A stretch of DNA of 64,000 nt. It comes from Pseudomonas sp. N3-W. GTDB taxonomy: Bacteria > Pseudomonadota > Gammaproteobacteria > Pseudomonadales > Pseudomonadaceae. A program made the translations under genes and the position numbers. Shown here piece after piece: positions 8,854 to 17,715 of the stretch (positions are counted from its first letter, which is position 1; each line of letters opens with the position of its first letter). Where the stretch lies: NCBI RefSeq assembly GCF_024970185.1, contig NZ_CP103965.1:6281001-6345000 (forward strand), given 5' to 3'. The notes under the pieces are model-generated. The model was given only the letters and a program-made list of their open reading frames with translations. It had not been told where the DNA came from and did no database searches.

Positions 8854-10578
8854 TCATTGACCGGGCGCGGTCTGCCGCCAGGCCTGGGAGCGGCGCAGCA
8901 AACCGCGCGAGGCCCAGGCCAGCAGCAGGGACACGCCCGCCGAGGTGAACAGAATCAGGGTCGACATGGCCGCCGCGCCACCCACGTTGCCGGCGTCGTC
9001 CATGTTCAGCACCGCCACCGCCGCGAGGATGGTGTCGGGGCTGTAGAGGAAGATCGCCGCCGAAACAGTGGTCATCGCCGAGACGAACAGGTAGCGCACG
9101 ATGTCCAGCAGCGCCGGCAGGCAGATCGGCACGGTGACCCGCAGGTAATGGCGGTAGAGCGGCGCCTTGAGCGACAACGCAGCGGCTTCGAACTCGGCGT
9201 CGAGCTGGCGCAGCGCGGTGGTGGCGGTCATTTGTGCGGTGGTCAGATAATGCGCAATGGTGCAGACCACCAGCAGCGTCATGGTCCCGTAGAGCACATG
9301 CAGCGGGTTGCCGCCGAGGTTGAAGAAGAAGACGTAGCCCAGACCCAGCACCAGACCCGGCACCGCCATCGGCACGAAACTGAGCAGGCGCAGGGTCAGG
9401 TTCAGTCCGCGCTGGCCTTTGGTTTTTTCCATCAGGTAGGCGCCGGTGAAGATCAGCACACTGCCGATCAGCGCCGTGTACAGAGCCATCTTCACGCTGT
9501 TGCTGTAGGCCAGCCAACCGCCTCCCGCGGTGTCGTTGAATTGATAATGATTGAGCGACAGCGACAGGTTGTATGGCCAGAACTTGACCAGCGACGAGTA
9601 CACCGCCATGCCGAACACCAGCAGCAAGGCCGCGCAGATCAGCAGCACGATGGCCAGGTAGCAACCATCACGCAGCTTCGAAGGCGCTGGTTTGAAGACT
9701 TGCGCCCGACCGCTCATGGAATCGCCATGGCGCCGACGCAACCAGGCATCGACCCCGAAACTGAACAGCGCCGGCAGCAGCAGAACCATGCCAATCAACG
9801 CGCCGCGGCCAAACTGCTGCTGACCGACCACGGCTTTGTAGGCTTCGAGCGCCAGCACCTGGTAGTCGCCACCGACCACCACCGGCACGCCGAAGTCGGT
9901 GATGGTCAGGGTGAACACCAGACAGAAGGCGGCAAACACGGCCTGACGGGTCGCCGGCCAGGTGATGCTGCGAAAGGCCCTGGCCGGACCCGCGCCCATG
10001 CTGGACGCGGCATCGAACAGTCGCGCATCCGCCAGCGACAACGCCGACAGCAAAATCATCAAGGCGTGGGGGAAGGTGTAGATGACCTCACCCAGCACAA
10101 TGCCCCAGTACCCGTAGATGTTGTCCGAGAACAGCCCGCGCAGCAGGCCCTGATTGCCGAACAGATAGACCAGCGCGATCCCCGGCAGCATCGACGGCGC
10201 CATCAACGGCAGCAGCGAAATGCCGCGCCACAGGCCTTTACCGCAAATCAGTGTGCGTTGCAGGGCGTAGGCAAACAGGTAGGCCAGCGGTACGACAATG
10301 GCCGCCACACTGAGGGACACTTTCAGGCTATTGCCCAGCAACCAGTGGAAGTTGGCGCTGGTGACCAGTTCCCGAGCAGCGACCAGACCACCGCCCTGCC
10401 CGGCCTCGGCGCTGAAACCGCGCCAGAAGATCGCCAGCAACGGCATCAACACGGCGAGACCGAGCAGCACCAGCAGCAGAACTTTGCCACCGACCACAAA
10501 TACCCGGTCGCCGATCTCGGCGCGGGAGGCCTGCCGAACCTGCTTGTGCGGTATCGGCAGCGCGAGGTTCGCGCTCAT
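8854..10578 (-). CDS. Fused two-domain ABC permease, putative 2-aminoethylphosphonate importer
   Basis: A 574-residue inner-membrane protein with two tandem binding-protein-dependent permease domains, as in FbpB/PhnU2-type transporters. About twelve hydrophobic segments can be read. EAA-loop-like stretches follow LIMLSALS...AASSMGAGPARAFRSI in the first half and LDAEFEAAALSLKAPLYRHY in the second. Its ATG overlaps the ATPase stop by one base, and the binding-protein gene begins 41 bases downstream, so the three form one transcription unit. Two such domains in one chain means no second permease gene is needed. Confidence 0.88.
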   Translation of the reverse strand: MSANLALPIPHKQVRQASRAEIGDRVFVVGGKVLLLVLLGLAVLMPLLAIFWRGFSAEAGQGGGLVAARELVTSANFHWLLGNSLKVSLSVAAIVVPLAYLFAYALQRTLICGKGLWRGISLLPLMAPSMLPGIALVYLFGNQGLLRGLFSDNIYGYWGIVLGEVIYTFPHALMILLSALSLADARLFDAASSMGAGPARAFRSITWPATRQAVFAAFCLVFTLTITDFGVPVVVGGDYQVLALEAYKAVVGQQQFGRGALIGMVLLLPALFSFGVDAWLRRRHGDSMSGRAQVFKPAPSKLRDGCYLAIVLLICAALLLVFGMAVYSSLVKFWPYNLSLSLNHYQFNDTAGGGWLAYSNSVKMALYTALIGSVLIFTGAYLMEKTKGQRGLNLTLRLLSFVPMAVPGLVLGLGYVFFFNLGGNPLHVLYGTMTLLVVCTIAHYLTTAQMTATTALRQLDAEFEAAALSLKAPLYRHYLRVTVPICLPALLDIVRYLFVSAMTTVSAAIFLYSPDTILAAVAVLNMDDAGNVGGAAAMSTLILFTSAGVSLLLAWASRGLLRRSQAWRQTAPGQ

Positions 10579-11654
10579 CAGGCAAACACCTGCAAGCTGC
10601 GCGGCGGCAAGGCGACCATGATCTGCTGGGCGCCGAGGCGTGGCATCGCTTCCGGCGCCAGTTCCGCCAGCAGCGCGTGGCCCGGTAGCTGGTCGAGTTC
10701 AAAACTCATGCGGCAGCGATTGCCGAGGAAGGTGATCTCGCGGACTTTCGCCGCAAACAGGTTTTCTTCGTGAACCGGCGGGTTGACGTTGATCGCCTCC
10801 GGGCGGCAGAACAAACGGCCCGACGCCGTTTTCGCACAGCCGTCGGCCAAACGCATGTTCAGCCCGCCGACCTGGGCATGGCTGTCGCTGCTGCGGCGAA
10901 ATGGCAGCCAGTTACCCTGTCCGACGAACTCCGCCACGAAGGGCGTCGCCGGGCGGTTATAGATGTCCTGCGGCGTGGCGTATTGCTCGACGCGGCCGTT
11001 GTTCATCACGGCGATGCGGTCGGCCATCAGCATGGCTTCGTCCTGATTGTGGGTGACCATCAGGGTGGTGACGCCGAGGTTGCGTTGCAGTTGGCGCAGC
11101 TCGGTGCACAGGTGCTCGCGGACACGGGCATCGAGGGCCGACATCGGCTCGTCCAACAGCAATAAGGACGGCGCCGGTGCCAGGGCGCGCGCCAGGGCGA
11201 CCCGCTGCTGTTGGCCGCCGGACAATTGGCCGGGGTACTTTTTCTCGCTGCCGGTCAGGCCGACCAGTTCCAGCATCTGCCCGACCCGCTTGCGCACTTC
11301 ATCGCGACCGCTGCCGGCGAGGCCGTAGGCAATGTTCGCTTCGACGGTGAGATTGGGGAACAGCGCGTAGGACTGAAACAGAATGCCGTAGTCCCGCGCC
11401 TGCGGCGCCAGGCGGGACACGTCGCGATCACCGAGGAACAACTCGCCACTGTCCTGTTTCTCAAGGCCGGCGATGCAGCGCAACAAGGTGGTCTTGCCGC
11501 AACCGGACGGACCGAGCAGACACACCAGCTCACCGGCCGCCACGTCGAGGGAGACGTTATCCAGCGCGGTGAAGGCGCCGAAGCGTTTCTGCACACCGCG
11601 CACTTTCATGGGCGCGCCGGGGTTGGTCAGGGCAGTGGCGATCGAATGGTTCAT
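10578..11654 (-). CDS. ABC transporter ATPase, putative 2-aminoethylphosphonate importer
   Basis: A 358-residue importer ATPase. It has Walker A GPSGCGKT at residues 48-55, the Q-loop in ILFQSYALFP, the signature [15 protein letters not shown], and Walker B LLLLDEPMSALD, followed by an H-loop in MVTHNQDEA. A C-terminal TOBE-like regulatory region follows (roughly residues 255-358). It is the first gene of the importer operon. Its promoter must lie in the 275-base gap behind it, which also holds a REP pair. A GAGG lies about ten bases upstream of the ATG at 11654. Confidence 0.9.
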   Translation of the reverse strand: MNHSIATALTNPGAPMKVRGVQKRFGAFTALDNVSLDVAAGELVCLLGPSGCGKTTLLRCIAGLEKQDSGELFLGDRDVSRLAPQARDYGILFQSYALFPNLTVEANIAYGLAGSGRDEVRKRVGQMLELVGLTGSEKKYPGQLSGGQQQRVALARALAPAPSLLLLDEPMSALDARVREHLCTELRQLQRNLGVTTLMVTHNQDEAMLMADRIAVMNNGRVEQYATPQDIYNRPATPFVAEFVGQGNWLPFRRSSDSHAQVGGLNMRLADGCAKTASGRLFCRPEAINVNPPVHEENLFAAKVREITFLGNRCRMSFELDQLPGHALLAELAPEAMPRLGAQQIMVALPPRSLQVFA

Positions 11655-11790
11655 GGGCAGACCTCATCAAGCAGATGAGGGCCATCCTAGGGTTGTAATG
11701 CGTCCGTCATGTGGCAGTGAGGCAAAAACGGCTGATAGTGGTATTCAAGGATTTGGGTTGGAGAGCTCTGCGGTCTTCGGCCGGATAACA

Positions 11791-11925
11791 TTGTGGCGAG
11801 GGGGCTTGCCCCCGTTCGGCTGCGCAGCCGTCGTAAAACCATTGAATACTGTATGCCTGAAGAAATACGACCGCAGGTTTTGGGGCTGCTGCGCGGCCCA
11901 ACGGGGGCAAGCCCCCTCGCCACAG
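11791..11925. repeat. REP inverted pair, long-spacer GTGGCGAGGGGGC type
   Basis: Outer arms at about 11791-11815 and 11901-11925 are inverted (GTGGCGAGGGGGCTTGCCCC). The spacer of about 85 bases holds a second weak inversion around the GCTGCGCAGCC and GCTGCGCGGCC segments. It lies between the LysR gene and the importer operon. Confidence 0.85.
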
Positions 11926-11929
11926 AGGC

Positions 11930-12793
11930 TTACGCCGGCGCCATTTCCTGCGCCAACCCCAGAAACGCCGCCGGCAATCGCGCGCCTTTGCGTTCCTTGA
12001 GGCAATACAGGTACTCGGGAATTTGCGGCGCATTCTCGATGGTCAGCACTCGCAACTGCGGATCGTGCGGCACTTCCTGGCGGGCGATGATGCTGATGCC
12101 GATATTGCGCAGCACCGCCTCGCGGATCGACTCACGGCTGCCAATCTCCAGCAGCGGCCCGAAACTCACTCCGGCGCTGGCCAGCAGCTCTTCGGTCAAC
12201 CGGCGAGTGGTCGAACCGGACTCGCGCATCAACAAGGTATGCCCGGCCAGCGCACTGAGCGGCACATGCTCATGCACCGCCAGTGGATGATTGCGATGCA
12301 CCGCCAGCACCAGTGGATCGCTGCCCAATACCCGCCGAATCAATCGCGCATCGTCCAGCAACTGCGAGGACGCGGCGACATCGACCCGATAATCCTCCAG
12401 CGCTTCCAGCACCTGCTGGGAGTTGCCGATCTCCACCGACACCTCCACTTGCGGCAGGCGCTCGCGAAAGGTCTTCACCAGATCGAGGATGTAATAAGGC
12501 GCCGTGGCGGCGATGCGCAGCACGCCCTGGACCTGACCGCTGTTGCGCAGGAAAAACTCGATGTCGGCTTCCTGCTGCAACAGCGCCTTGACCATCGGCA
12601 GCAACCGCGCGCCTTCATCACTGACGCTGAGGCGGCGGCCGCCACGGTAGAACAGTTCCACCGAGTACTGGCTTTCCAGGTGGCGAATCTGGGTCGTCAC
12701 CGTCGGTTGGCTCAAGCCGAGTTTTTTCGCCGCCAGGGTAATGCTGCCCAGCCGGGCCACCATGTAAAACGCTTTCAGCTCGGCACTCAGCAC
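11930..12793 (-). CDS. LysR-family regulator associated with aminophosphonate catabolism
   Basis: A 287-residue LysR-type protein. It has an N-terminal winged helix-turn-helix (residues about 1-60, with GSITLAAKKLGLSQPTVTTQI as the helix-turn-helix) and a periplasmic-binding-like effector domain from about residue 90. It matches the LysR group that accompanies 2-aminoethylphosphonate genes, and it lies just upstream of the importer operon on the same strand. It starts with GTG at 12793, with GAGGGG just upstream. Only 16 bases separate it from the cadA stop, so it may be read from the cadA transcript or from a promoter inside cadA. The effector is unknown. Confidence 0.8.
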   Translation of the reverse strand: MLSAELKAFYMVARLGSITLAAKKLGLSQPTVTTQIRHLESQYSVELFYRGGRRLSVSDEGARLLPMVKALLQQEADIEFFLRNSGQVQGVLRIAATAPYYILDLVKTFRERLPQVEVSVEIGNSQQVLEALEDYRVDVAASSQLLDDARLIRRVLGSDPLVLAVHRNHPLAVHEHVPLSALAGHTLLMRESGSTTRRLTEELLASAGVSFGPLLEIGSRESIREAVLRNIGISIIARQEVPHDPQLRVLTIENAPQIPEYLYCLKERKGARLPAAFLGLAQEMAPA

Positions 12794-12809
12794 ACCCGCC
12801 CCTCATCGT

Positions 12810-15122
12810 CTATTTGCGCAACAGGCGCAAACCGTTGAACACCACCAACAGGCTGACGCCCATGTCGGCGAACACCGCCATCCACATGGTGGCGAGCCCA
12901 AAGAAGGTTACCCCAAGAAAGATCGCCTTGATGACCAATGCGAGGGCGATGTTCTGCTTGAGCACACTCGACGTCTGCCGTGACAGGCGGATGAATGCCG
13001 GGATCTTGCGCAGATCGTCGTCCATCAGGGCGACATCGGCGGTCTCGATGGCAGTATCGGTGCCGGCAGCGGCCATGGCGAAACCGATCTCCGCACGCGC
13101 CAGCGCCGGGGCGTCGTTGATGCCGTCGCCGACCATGCCCACCCGATGGCCCTGGGCGTAAAGGGCTTCGATGGCTTGCAGCTTGTCGGTCGGCAGCAGA
13201 TCGCCTTTGGCCTCATCGATACCGACTTGCGCGGCAATCGCCCGGGCGGTGTGGACGTTGTCGCCGGTGAGCATCAGGGTCTTGATCCCCAGTTCGTGCA
13301 ACTGGCGGATCGCTTCGCGGCTGGACTCTTTCACCGTGTCAGCCACGGCGAACAACGCCAGCGGACCGGACTGATCAAGCAGCAACACCACGGACTTGCC
13401 CTGCTTCTCCAGCGCGAACAGTTTTTCTTCCAGCGCTGGCGAACACAGCTTCAGCTCTTCCACCAGCCGGTGGTTGCCCAGGTAGTACACCTGACCGTTG
13501 ATTTCACCCCGAACACCGCGACCGGCCAGCGCTTCGAAGTTATCCACAGTCAGCGTTGCGAATTGTTTATCCACAGCTGCGTTGGCGATGGCCAGTGACA
13601 CCGGGTGGTCCGAACGACCGGCCAGCGCGGCGGCAATGGCCGGTGCGGTTTCGTCGGCGGTTGGATCGAGCGACAGATAATCGGTCTGCACCGGTTTGCC
13701 GTGGGTGATGGTGCCGGTCTTGTCCAGCGCCAGGTAGTCGAGCTTGTAACCGCCCTCCAGATAGACGCCGCCCTTGACCAGAATCCCTTTGCGCGCTGCC
13801 GCCGCGAGGCCGCTGACGATGGTCACCGGGGTGGAAATCACCAGCGCACACGGGCAGGCAACCACCAGCAGCACCAGCGCCCGGTAGATCCAGTCGAACC
13901 ACACCGCGCCCATGAACAGCGGCGGGATGACGGCGACTGCCAGCGCGAGGAGAAACACCACCGGGGTGTAGATTGTCGAGAATTGATCGACAAAGCGTTG
14001 GGTCGGTGCCCGTGCGCCTTGGGCCTGTTCGACGGCGTGGATGATCCGCGCCAGTGTTGAATTGTTGGCCGCTGCGGTGACGGTGTATTCCAGCGAGCCG
14101 GCCTGGTTGATGGTGCCGGCGAACACTTTGTCGCCTACGGTTTTTTCCACCGGCAGGCTTTCACCGGTGATCGGCGCCTGATCGATGGTCGAACTGCCCG
14201 AGACCACTTCGCCGTCCAGACCAATGCGCTCGCCCGGACGCACACGCACTCGCGCGCCCAGCTCGATGCTTTTGACGTCCAGCTCAGCCCAGCTGCCATC
14301 GGCCTGCAGCACCGTGGCCTGCTCCGGCGTCATCTGCATCAGGCCGCTGATGGCGTTGCGCGCACGGTCCAGGGATTTGGCTTCGATCAACTCGGCCACG
14401 GTGAACAGGAACATCACCATCGCCGCTTCCGGCCACTGCCCGATCAGCACCGCACCGGTCACGGCGATGCTCATCAGTGCGTTGATGTTCAGGTTGAGGT
14501 TTTTCAGGGCGATCCAGCCCTTTTTGTAGGTGGTGAGGCCGCCGCTGAGAATCGAGATCAGCGCGATGACGGCGACCACCCAGGTCGGCGCCGCGCTGGT
14601 GAAGTGAATGACTTCAGCAGCGAGCGCGCCGATGCCGGACAACGCCAGCGGCCACCAGGGCTTTTTCTCAGGCGCAGGCGCCGGGGCTTCGACACCCGAC
14701 TCCAGCGGCTCGGCCTGCATGCCGAGCGACTTGATCGCCTCGACGATAGGCGCAGTGCTCGGCAGGTCGTGGGTCACACCCAGCACGCGGTTGATCAGGT
14801 TGAATTCCAGCTGTTGCACACCGGCGAGCTTGCCCAGTTTGTTCTGGATCAGCGTCTGCTCGGTCGGGCAGTCCATGGCGTCGATGCGGAAACTGCTCAG
14901 CCGTGCACCGTCCGTCGGCTTGTCGCTGAGCTTGATCAGCGAAGGCGCCGCCACGTTGGAGGAACAGCAGGAATCGCCGTGGCTGCCGTGGTCATGCTGC
15001 TTTTGCACAGGCTGCAGCTTGTGGCTGTGTGCGTGATCGTGATCGTGATCGTGATCGTGATCGTGATCGTGATCGTGATCGTGCCCAGTCTCGGGCTTGT
15101 GGGTGTGTTGGGAATCGCTCAT
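12810..15122 (-). CDS. cadA: Heavy-metal P1B-type ATPase, Cd/Zn/Pb exporter
   Basis: A 770-residue inner-membrane efflux pump. The N-terminus is very histidine-rich, with an eight-fold Asp-His run near residues 14-32 and further HAHSHK and CCSS clusters. Next comes a heavy-metal-associated domain with the motif AMDCPTEQ. The core has the membrane metal site CPC in VVACPCALVIST, the phosphorylation motif DKTGTITHG, GRSDHPVSLAIA with the HP locus, and GDGINDAPALARA. These are hallmarks of Zn/Cd/Pb-transporting CadA/ZntA pumps. The ATG at 15122 begins the soluble His-rich tail; the frame upstream runs through the operator. It is divergent from cadR and controlled by the shared operator. Confidence 0.94.
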   Translation of the reverse strand: MSDSQHTHKPETGHDHDHDHDHDHDHDHDHAHSHKLQPVQKQHDHGSHGDSCCSSNVAAPSLIKLSDKPTDGARLSSFRIDAMDCPTEQTLIQNKLGKLAGVQQLEFNLINRVLGVTHDLPSTAPIVEAIKSLGMQAEPLESGVEAPAPAPEKKPWWPLALSGIGALAAEVIHFTSAAPTWVVAVIALISILSGGLTTYKKGWIALKNLNLNINALMSIAVTGAVLIGQWPEAAMVMFLFTVAELIEAKSLDRARNAISGLMQMTPEQATVLQADGSWAELDVKSIELGARVRVRPGERIGLDGEVVSGSSTIDQAPITGESLPVEKTVGDKVFAGTINQAGSLEYTVTAAANNSTLARIIHAVEQAQGARAPTQRFVDQFSTIYTPVVFLLALAVAVIPPLFMGAVWFDWIYRALVLLVVACPCALVISTPVTIVSGLAAAARKGILVKGGVYLEGGYKLDYLALDKTGTITHGKPVQTDYLSLDPTADETAPAIAAALAGRSDHPVSLAIANAAVDKQFATLTVDNFEALAGRGVRGEINGQVYYLGNHRLVEELKLCSPALEEKLFALEKQGKSVVLLLDQSGPLALFAVADTVKESSREAIRQLHELGIKTLMLTGDNVHTARAIAAQVGIDEAKGDLLPTDKLQAIEALYAQGHRVGMVGDGINDAPALARAEIGFAMAAAGTDTAIETADVALMDDDLRKIPAFIRLSRQTSSVLKQNIALALVIKAIFLGVTFFGLATMWMAVFADMGVSLLVVFNGLRLLRK
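15033..15083. repeat. Hexanucleotide tandem repeat in cadA (8 x GTGATC)
   Basis: Eight perfect six-base units plus half a unit encode the Asp-His run in the CadA N-terminus. Because the unit is a multiple of three, slippage would change the number of His ligands without breaking the frame. Confidence 0.92.
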
Positions 15123-15153
15123 TGGGTCGCGTCCATAAAGGTGCCTGTTGCCA

Positions 15154-15184
15154 AGTAAAGACCCTGTAGCCACTATAGGGTCAA
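15154..15184 (-). promoter_or_regulatory. MerR-type cadA promoter and CadR operator
   Basis: Read on the minus strand, a -35 TTGACC (15184-15179) and a -10-like TTTACT (15159-15154) are 19 bases apart. This long spacer is typical of MerR-family promoters. The spacer contains an almost perfect dyad (ACCCTGTAG-CCA-CTATAGGGT on the plus strand, 15161-15181), which matches the known P. putida cadA operator. CadR with metal would untwist it to allow cadA transcription. Confidence 0.88.
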
Positions 15185-15207
15185 GCACCTATTTGGAGAT
15201 TGCCGCG

Positions 15208-15657
15208 ATGAAGATCGGAGAACTGGCGAAACTCACCGACTGCGCCGTCGAAACCGTTCGGTATTACGAGCGCGAAAACCTGCTGCCGGAGCCGGCCCGC
15301 AGCGACGGCAACTACCGCGTCTACACCCAGGCCCACGCCGAGCGCCTGACCTTTATCCGCAATTGCCGCACGCTGGACATGACACTGGAAGAAATCCGCA
15401 GCCTGCTGGCCCTGCGCGACAGCCCGCGAGATCAGTGCGAAAACGTCAACGCGCTGATCGACGAGCATATTCATCACGTCAAAGCGCGGATCGATGGTTT
15501 GCTGGCCTTGCAGACACAACTGCTCGACCTGCGCCAACGCTGTGGCGAAGGGGCGGATGTTGAACAGTGCGGGATCTTGCAGCGGCTGGAAGTGAGTGGC
15601 GGGGTTGTGGCGACTGAGGTTGAGCATTCCCATGTTGGGAGAAGCCACGGGCATTGA
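15208..15657 (+). CDS. cadR: CadR, MerR-family Cd(II)/Pb(II)-responsive regulator
   Basis: A 149-residue MerR-family activator. The N-terminal winged helix reads KIGELAKLTDCAVETVRYYE and is followed by a long dimerisation helix. Cysteines at 77, 112 and 121 correspond to the cadmium site of CadR proteins, and the tail is histidine-rich (H140, H142, H147, H149), as in Pseudomonas CadR. It is divergent from cadA with the shared operator between them, so it is likely autoregulated. GGAG lies about eight bases before the ATG at 15208; the longer upstream frame crosses the operator and is not used. Confidence 0.92.
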   Translation: MKIGELAKLTDCAVETVRYYERENLLPEPARSDGNYRVYTQAHAERLTFIRNCRTLDMTLEEIRSLLALRDSPRDQCENVNALIDEHIHHVKARIDGLLALQTQLLDLRQRCGEGADVEQCGILQRLEVSGGVVATEVEHSHVGRSHGH

Positions 15658-15672
15658 ACACAACACAAAAAC

Positions 15673-15766
15673 AATGTGGGAGCGAGCTTGCTCGCGATGG
15701 CGGTCTGACAGTCAACATAGATGTTGAATGTTATGGCCTCATCGCGAGCAGGCTCGCTCCCACATT
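15673..15766. repeat. REP inverted pair between cadR and thyA
   Basis: Inverted GTGGGAGCGAGC arms (about 15673-15698 and 15741-15766) lie between convergent genes. Confidence 0.9.
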
Positions 15767-15782
15767 GGGTCGGCGGAGTTCT

Positions 15783-16754
15783 TCAGACCGCCATCGGTGC
15801 CGTCATCGGCGCGTGGTGCTGATAACCCTCAAGCGAGAAATCGGCCGGCTCGATCAACTCCAGCCACTCCGGTTGGTACACGCCAGTCTCGGCAAACGCC
15901 GGCACACGATCACTGATCACCAGTTTCGGCATCGGGAACGGCTCGCGGGTGAGCTGTTCGTTGAGCATGTCCAGGTGGTTTTCGTAGACGTGGGCGTCGC
16001 CGATGAAATAGGTGAACCAGCGCGGCGTGTAGCCGGTCAGGCGACCGATCAGGCTCAGCAGCGCGGCGCCTTCGGTGAGGTTGAACGGCGTGCCCAGGCC
16101 CAGGTCGTTGGAGCGGATGTAGAGGGTCAGGGAAATCTCTCTGGTCTCGACATTCGGATGGAACTGGTACAGCAGGTGGCACGGCGGCAGGGCCATTTCA
16201 TCGAGCTGGGCGACGTTCCAGCCGTGGAACAGGATGCGGCGGCTGCCCGGATCCTTGATGATGGTGTCGACACACTGGCGGATCTGGTCGATCGCCTTGT
16301 ACAACACCACGTAGGCCTGACCGTCTTCTTCGCCTTCGGCGATCTGGCGATAGCCCTGGCCCAGGGTCTGCTCGATAGCGGCTTTATTGCTGACCGGGAT
16401 CTGCTTGTATGCCGGCCATTTGCGCCACTGCACACCGTAGATCTCGCCCAGGTCGTCTTCGCCCTGACGGAACGGGTTGGCCAGCCACTGGGCGTTCTCG
16501 TTGGCGTTCTGGTCCCAGACCTTGCAGCCCAGGGCACGGAATTCGGCGGCGTTGTTCACACCACGCAGAAAACCGCACATCTCGCCGATCGCCGATTTGA
16601 AGGCCATCTTGCGGGTGGTGATCGCCGGAAAGCCTTCCTTCAGGTCATAACGCAGCATCGCGCCAGGAAAGCTGATGGTGTTGATGCCGGTACGGTTGGC
16701 CTGTTTGGTGCCGTTCTTGATGACGTGCGCCACCAGATCGAGATATTGCTTCAT
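15783..16754 (-). CDS. thyA: Thymidylate synthase (long form)
   Basis: A 323-residue cytoplasmic enzyme that methylates dUMP using methylene-tetrahydrofolate, yielding dihydrofolate for FolA. Visible motifs are the phosphate-binding RTG(I) near residue 21, [32 protein letters not shown] with the catalytic Cys, [12 protein letters not shown], and the C-terminal APMAV. The protein is about 60 residues longer than E. coli ThyA. The extra sequence lies between [11 protein letters not shown] and [13 protein letters not shown]. It is downstream of lgt on the same strand, about 60 bases away, a pairing conserved in Pseudomonas. Confidence 0.95.
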   Translation of the reverse strand: MKQYLDLVAHVIKNGTKQANRTGINTISFPGAMLRYDLKEGFPAITTRKMAFKSAIGEMCGFLRGVNNAAEFRALGCKVWDQNANENAQWLANPFRQGEDDLGEIYGVQWRKWPAYKQIPVSNKAAIEQTLGQGYRQIAEGEEDGQAYVVLYKAIDQIRQCVDTIIKDPGSRRILFHGWNVAQLDEMALPPCHLLYQFHPNVETREISLTLYIRSNDLGLGTPFNLTEGAALLSLIGRLTGYTPRWFTYFIGDAHVYENHLDMLNEQLTREPFPMPKLVISDRVPAFAETGVYQPEWLELIEPADFSLEGYQHHAPMTAPMAV

Positions 16755-16816
16755 GAGTTACCTGTGTCCTTGAATCCGGGGCCGAAACCCCGAGTTCGAA
16801 TGTAGATCGCGGCGTC

Positions 16817-17632
16817 TTAGGCGGCCGAAGTCACTGGAGCCTTTGGCTGACGATGATAAGCCAGCCAGATCAGGAACAGACCGGCGACGATCATCGGGAT
16901 GCACAGAATCTGGCCCATGGTCACCCAACCGAACGCCAGGTAACCGAGCTGCGCATCGGGTACGCGAACGAATTCGACGATGAAACGGAAGATCCCGTAG
17001 AACAGCGCGAACATGCCGGACACTGCCATGGTTGGCCGCGGCTTGCGCGAGAACAGCCAGAGAATCAGGAACAGCGCGACGCCTTCCAGTGCGAACTGGT
17101 ACAGCTGCGACGGGTGACGCGGCAGCTGCGCCGGGTCGCTGAACGGCGGGAACACCATCGCCCACGGCAGATCGGTTGGCTTGCCCCACAACTCGGCGTT
17201 GATGAAGTTGCCGATACGCCCGGCGCCCAGACCAATCGGCACCATGGGCGCGACGAAGTCCATCAGCTGGAAGAACGACTTGCCGTTACGGCGACCGAAC
17301 CACCAGGCCGCGATCATCACGCCGATAAAGCCACCGTGGAACGCCATGCCGCCCTTCCACACCTCGAAAATCAGCGTCGGGTTGGCGATGTAGGCGCTCA
17401 GGTCGTAAAACAGCACATAACCCAAACGGCCACCGACAATGACCCCCATCGACAACCAGAAGATCAGGTCGGAGAGTTTTTCCTTGGTCCAGGTCGGGTC
17501 GAAGCGGTTGAGCCGTCGGGACGCCAGCAGCCAGGCGCCGCCGATGCCGATCAGGTACATCAGACCGTACCAGTGGATTTTCAGCGGACCGATGGCCAGT
17601 GCCACCGGGTCGATCTGCGGGTAAGGCAGCAT
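16817..17632 (-). CDS. lgt: Prolipoprotein diacylglyceryl transferase
   Basis: A 271-residue inner-membrane enzyme that transfers a diacylglyceryl group from phosphatidylglycerol to the lipobox cysteine of prolipoproteins. It has about seven membrane segments. The family signature [19 protein letters not shown] is intact near residue 140 with its essential Arg and Asn, as are HGGFIGV and [13 protein letters not shown] precedes the ATG at 17632 by six bases. It is probably the first gene of an lgt-thyA unit. Confidence 0.95.
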   Translation of the reverse strand: MLPYPQIDPVALAIGPLKIHWYGLMYLIGIGGAWLLASRRLNRFDPTWTKEKLSDLIFWLSMGVIVGGRLGYVLFYDLSAYIANPTLIFEVWKGGMAFHGGFIGVMIAAWWFGRRNGKSFFQLMDFVAPMVPIGLGAGRIGNFINAELWGKPTDLPWAMVFPPFSDPAQLPRHPSQLYQFALEGVALFLILWLFSRKPRPTMAVSGMFALFYGIFRFIVEFVRVPDAQLGYLAFGWVTMGQILCIPMIVAGLFLIWLAYHRQPKAPVTSAA

Positions 17633-17715
17633 TGCGACTCCTCGTTAGAGTTGAAACTTTCAATATTCCCGGGGGACGCTGCCACCTCAGGATTAAGCCA
17701 GGATTGTGCGCTGTG

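Noticed and set aside
8833..10773. Very long open frame (646 codons) on the plus strand opposite the phosphonate permease
   Set aside because: Rich in Gln, His and Arg with no domain pattern, and exactly antisense to a clear transporter gene; it is a by-product of GC-rich codon bias.
5948..12793. Locus considered as an iron(III) importer because of the fold of its binding protein and permease
   Set aside because: The LysR group, FAD oxidase and PhnZ-like genes on the same strand all point to aminophosphonate use; iron remains only a weak alternative.
15033..15083. Regular short repeats considered as a CRISPR-like array
   Set aside because: Units are six bases with no spacers and lie inside the cadA coding frame.
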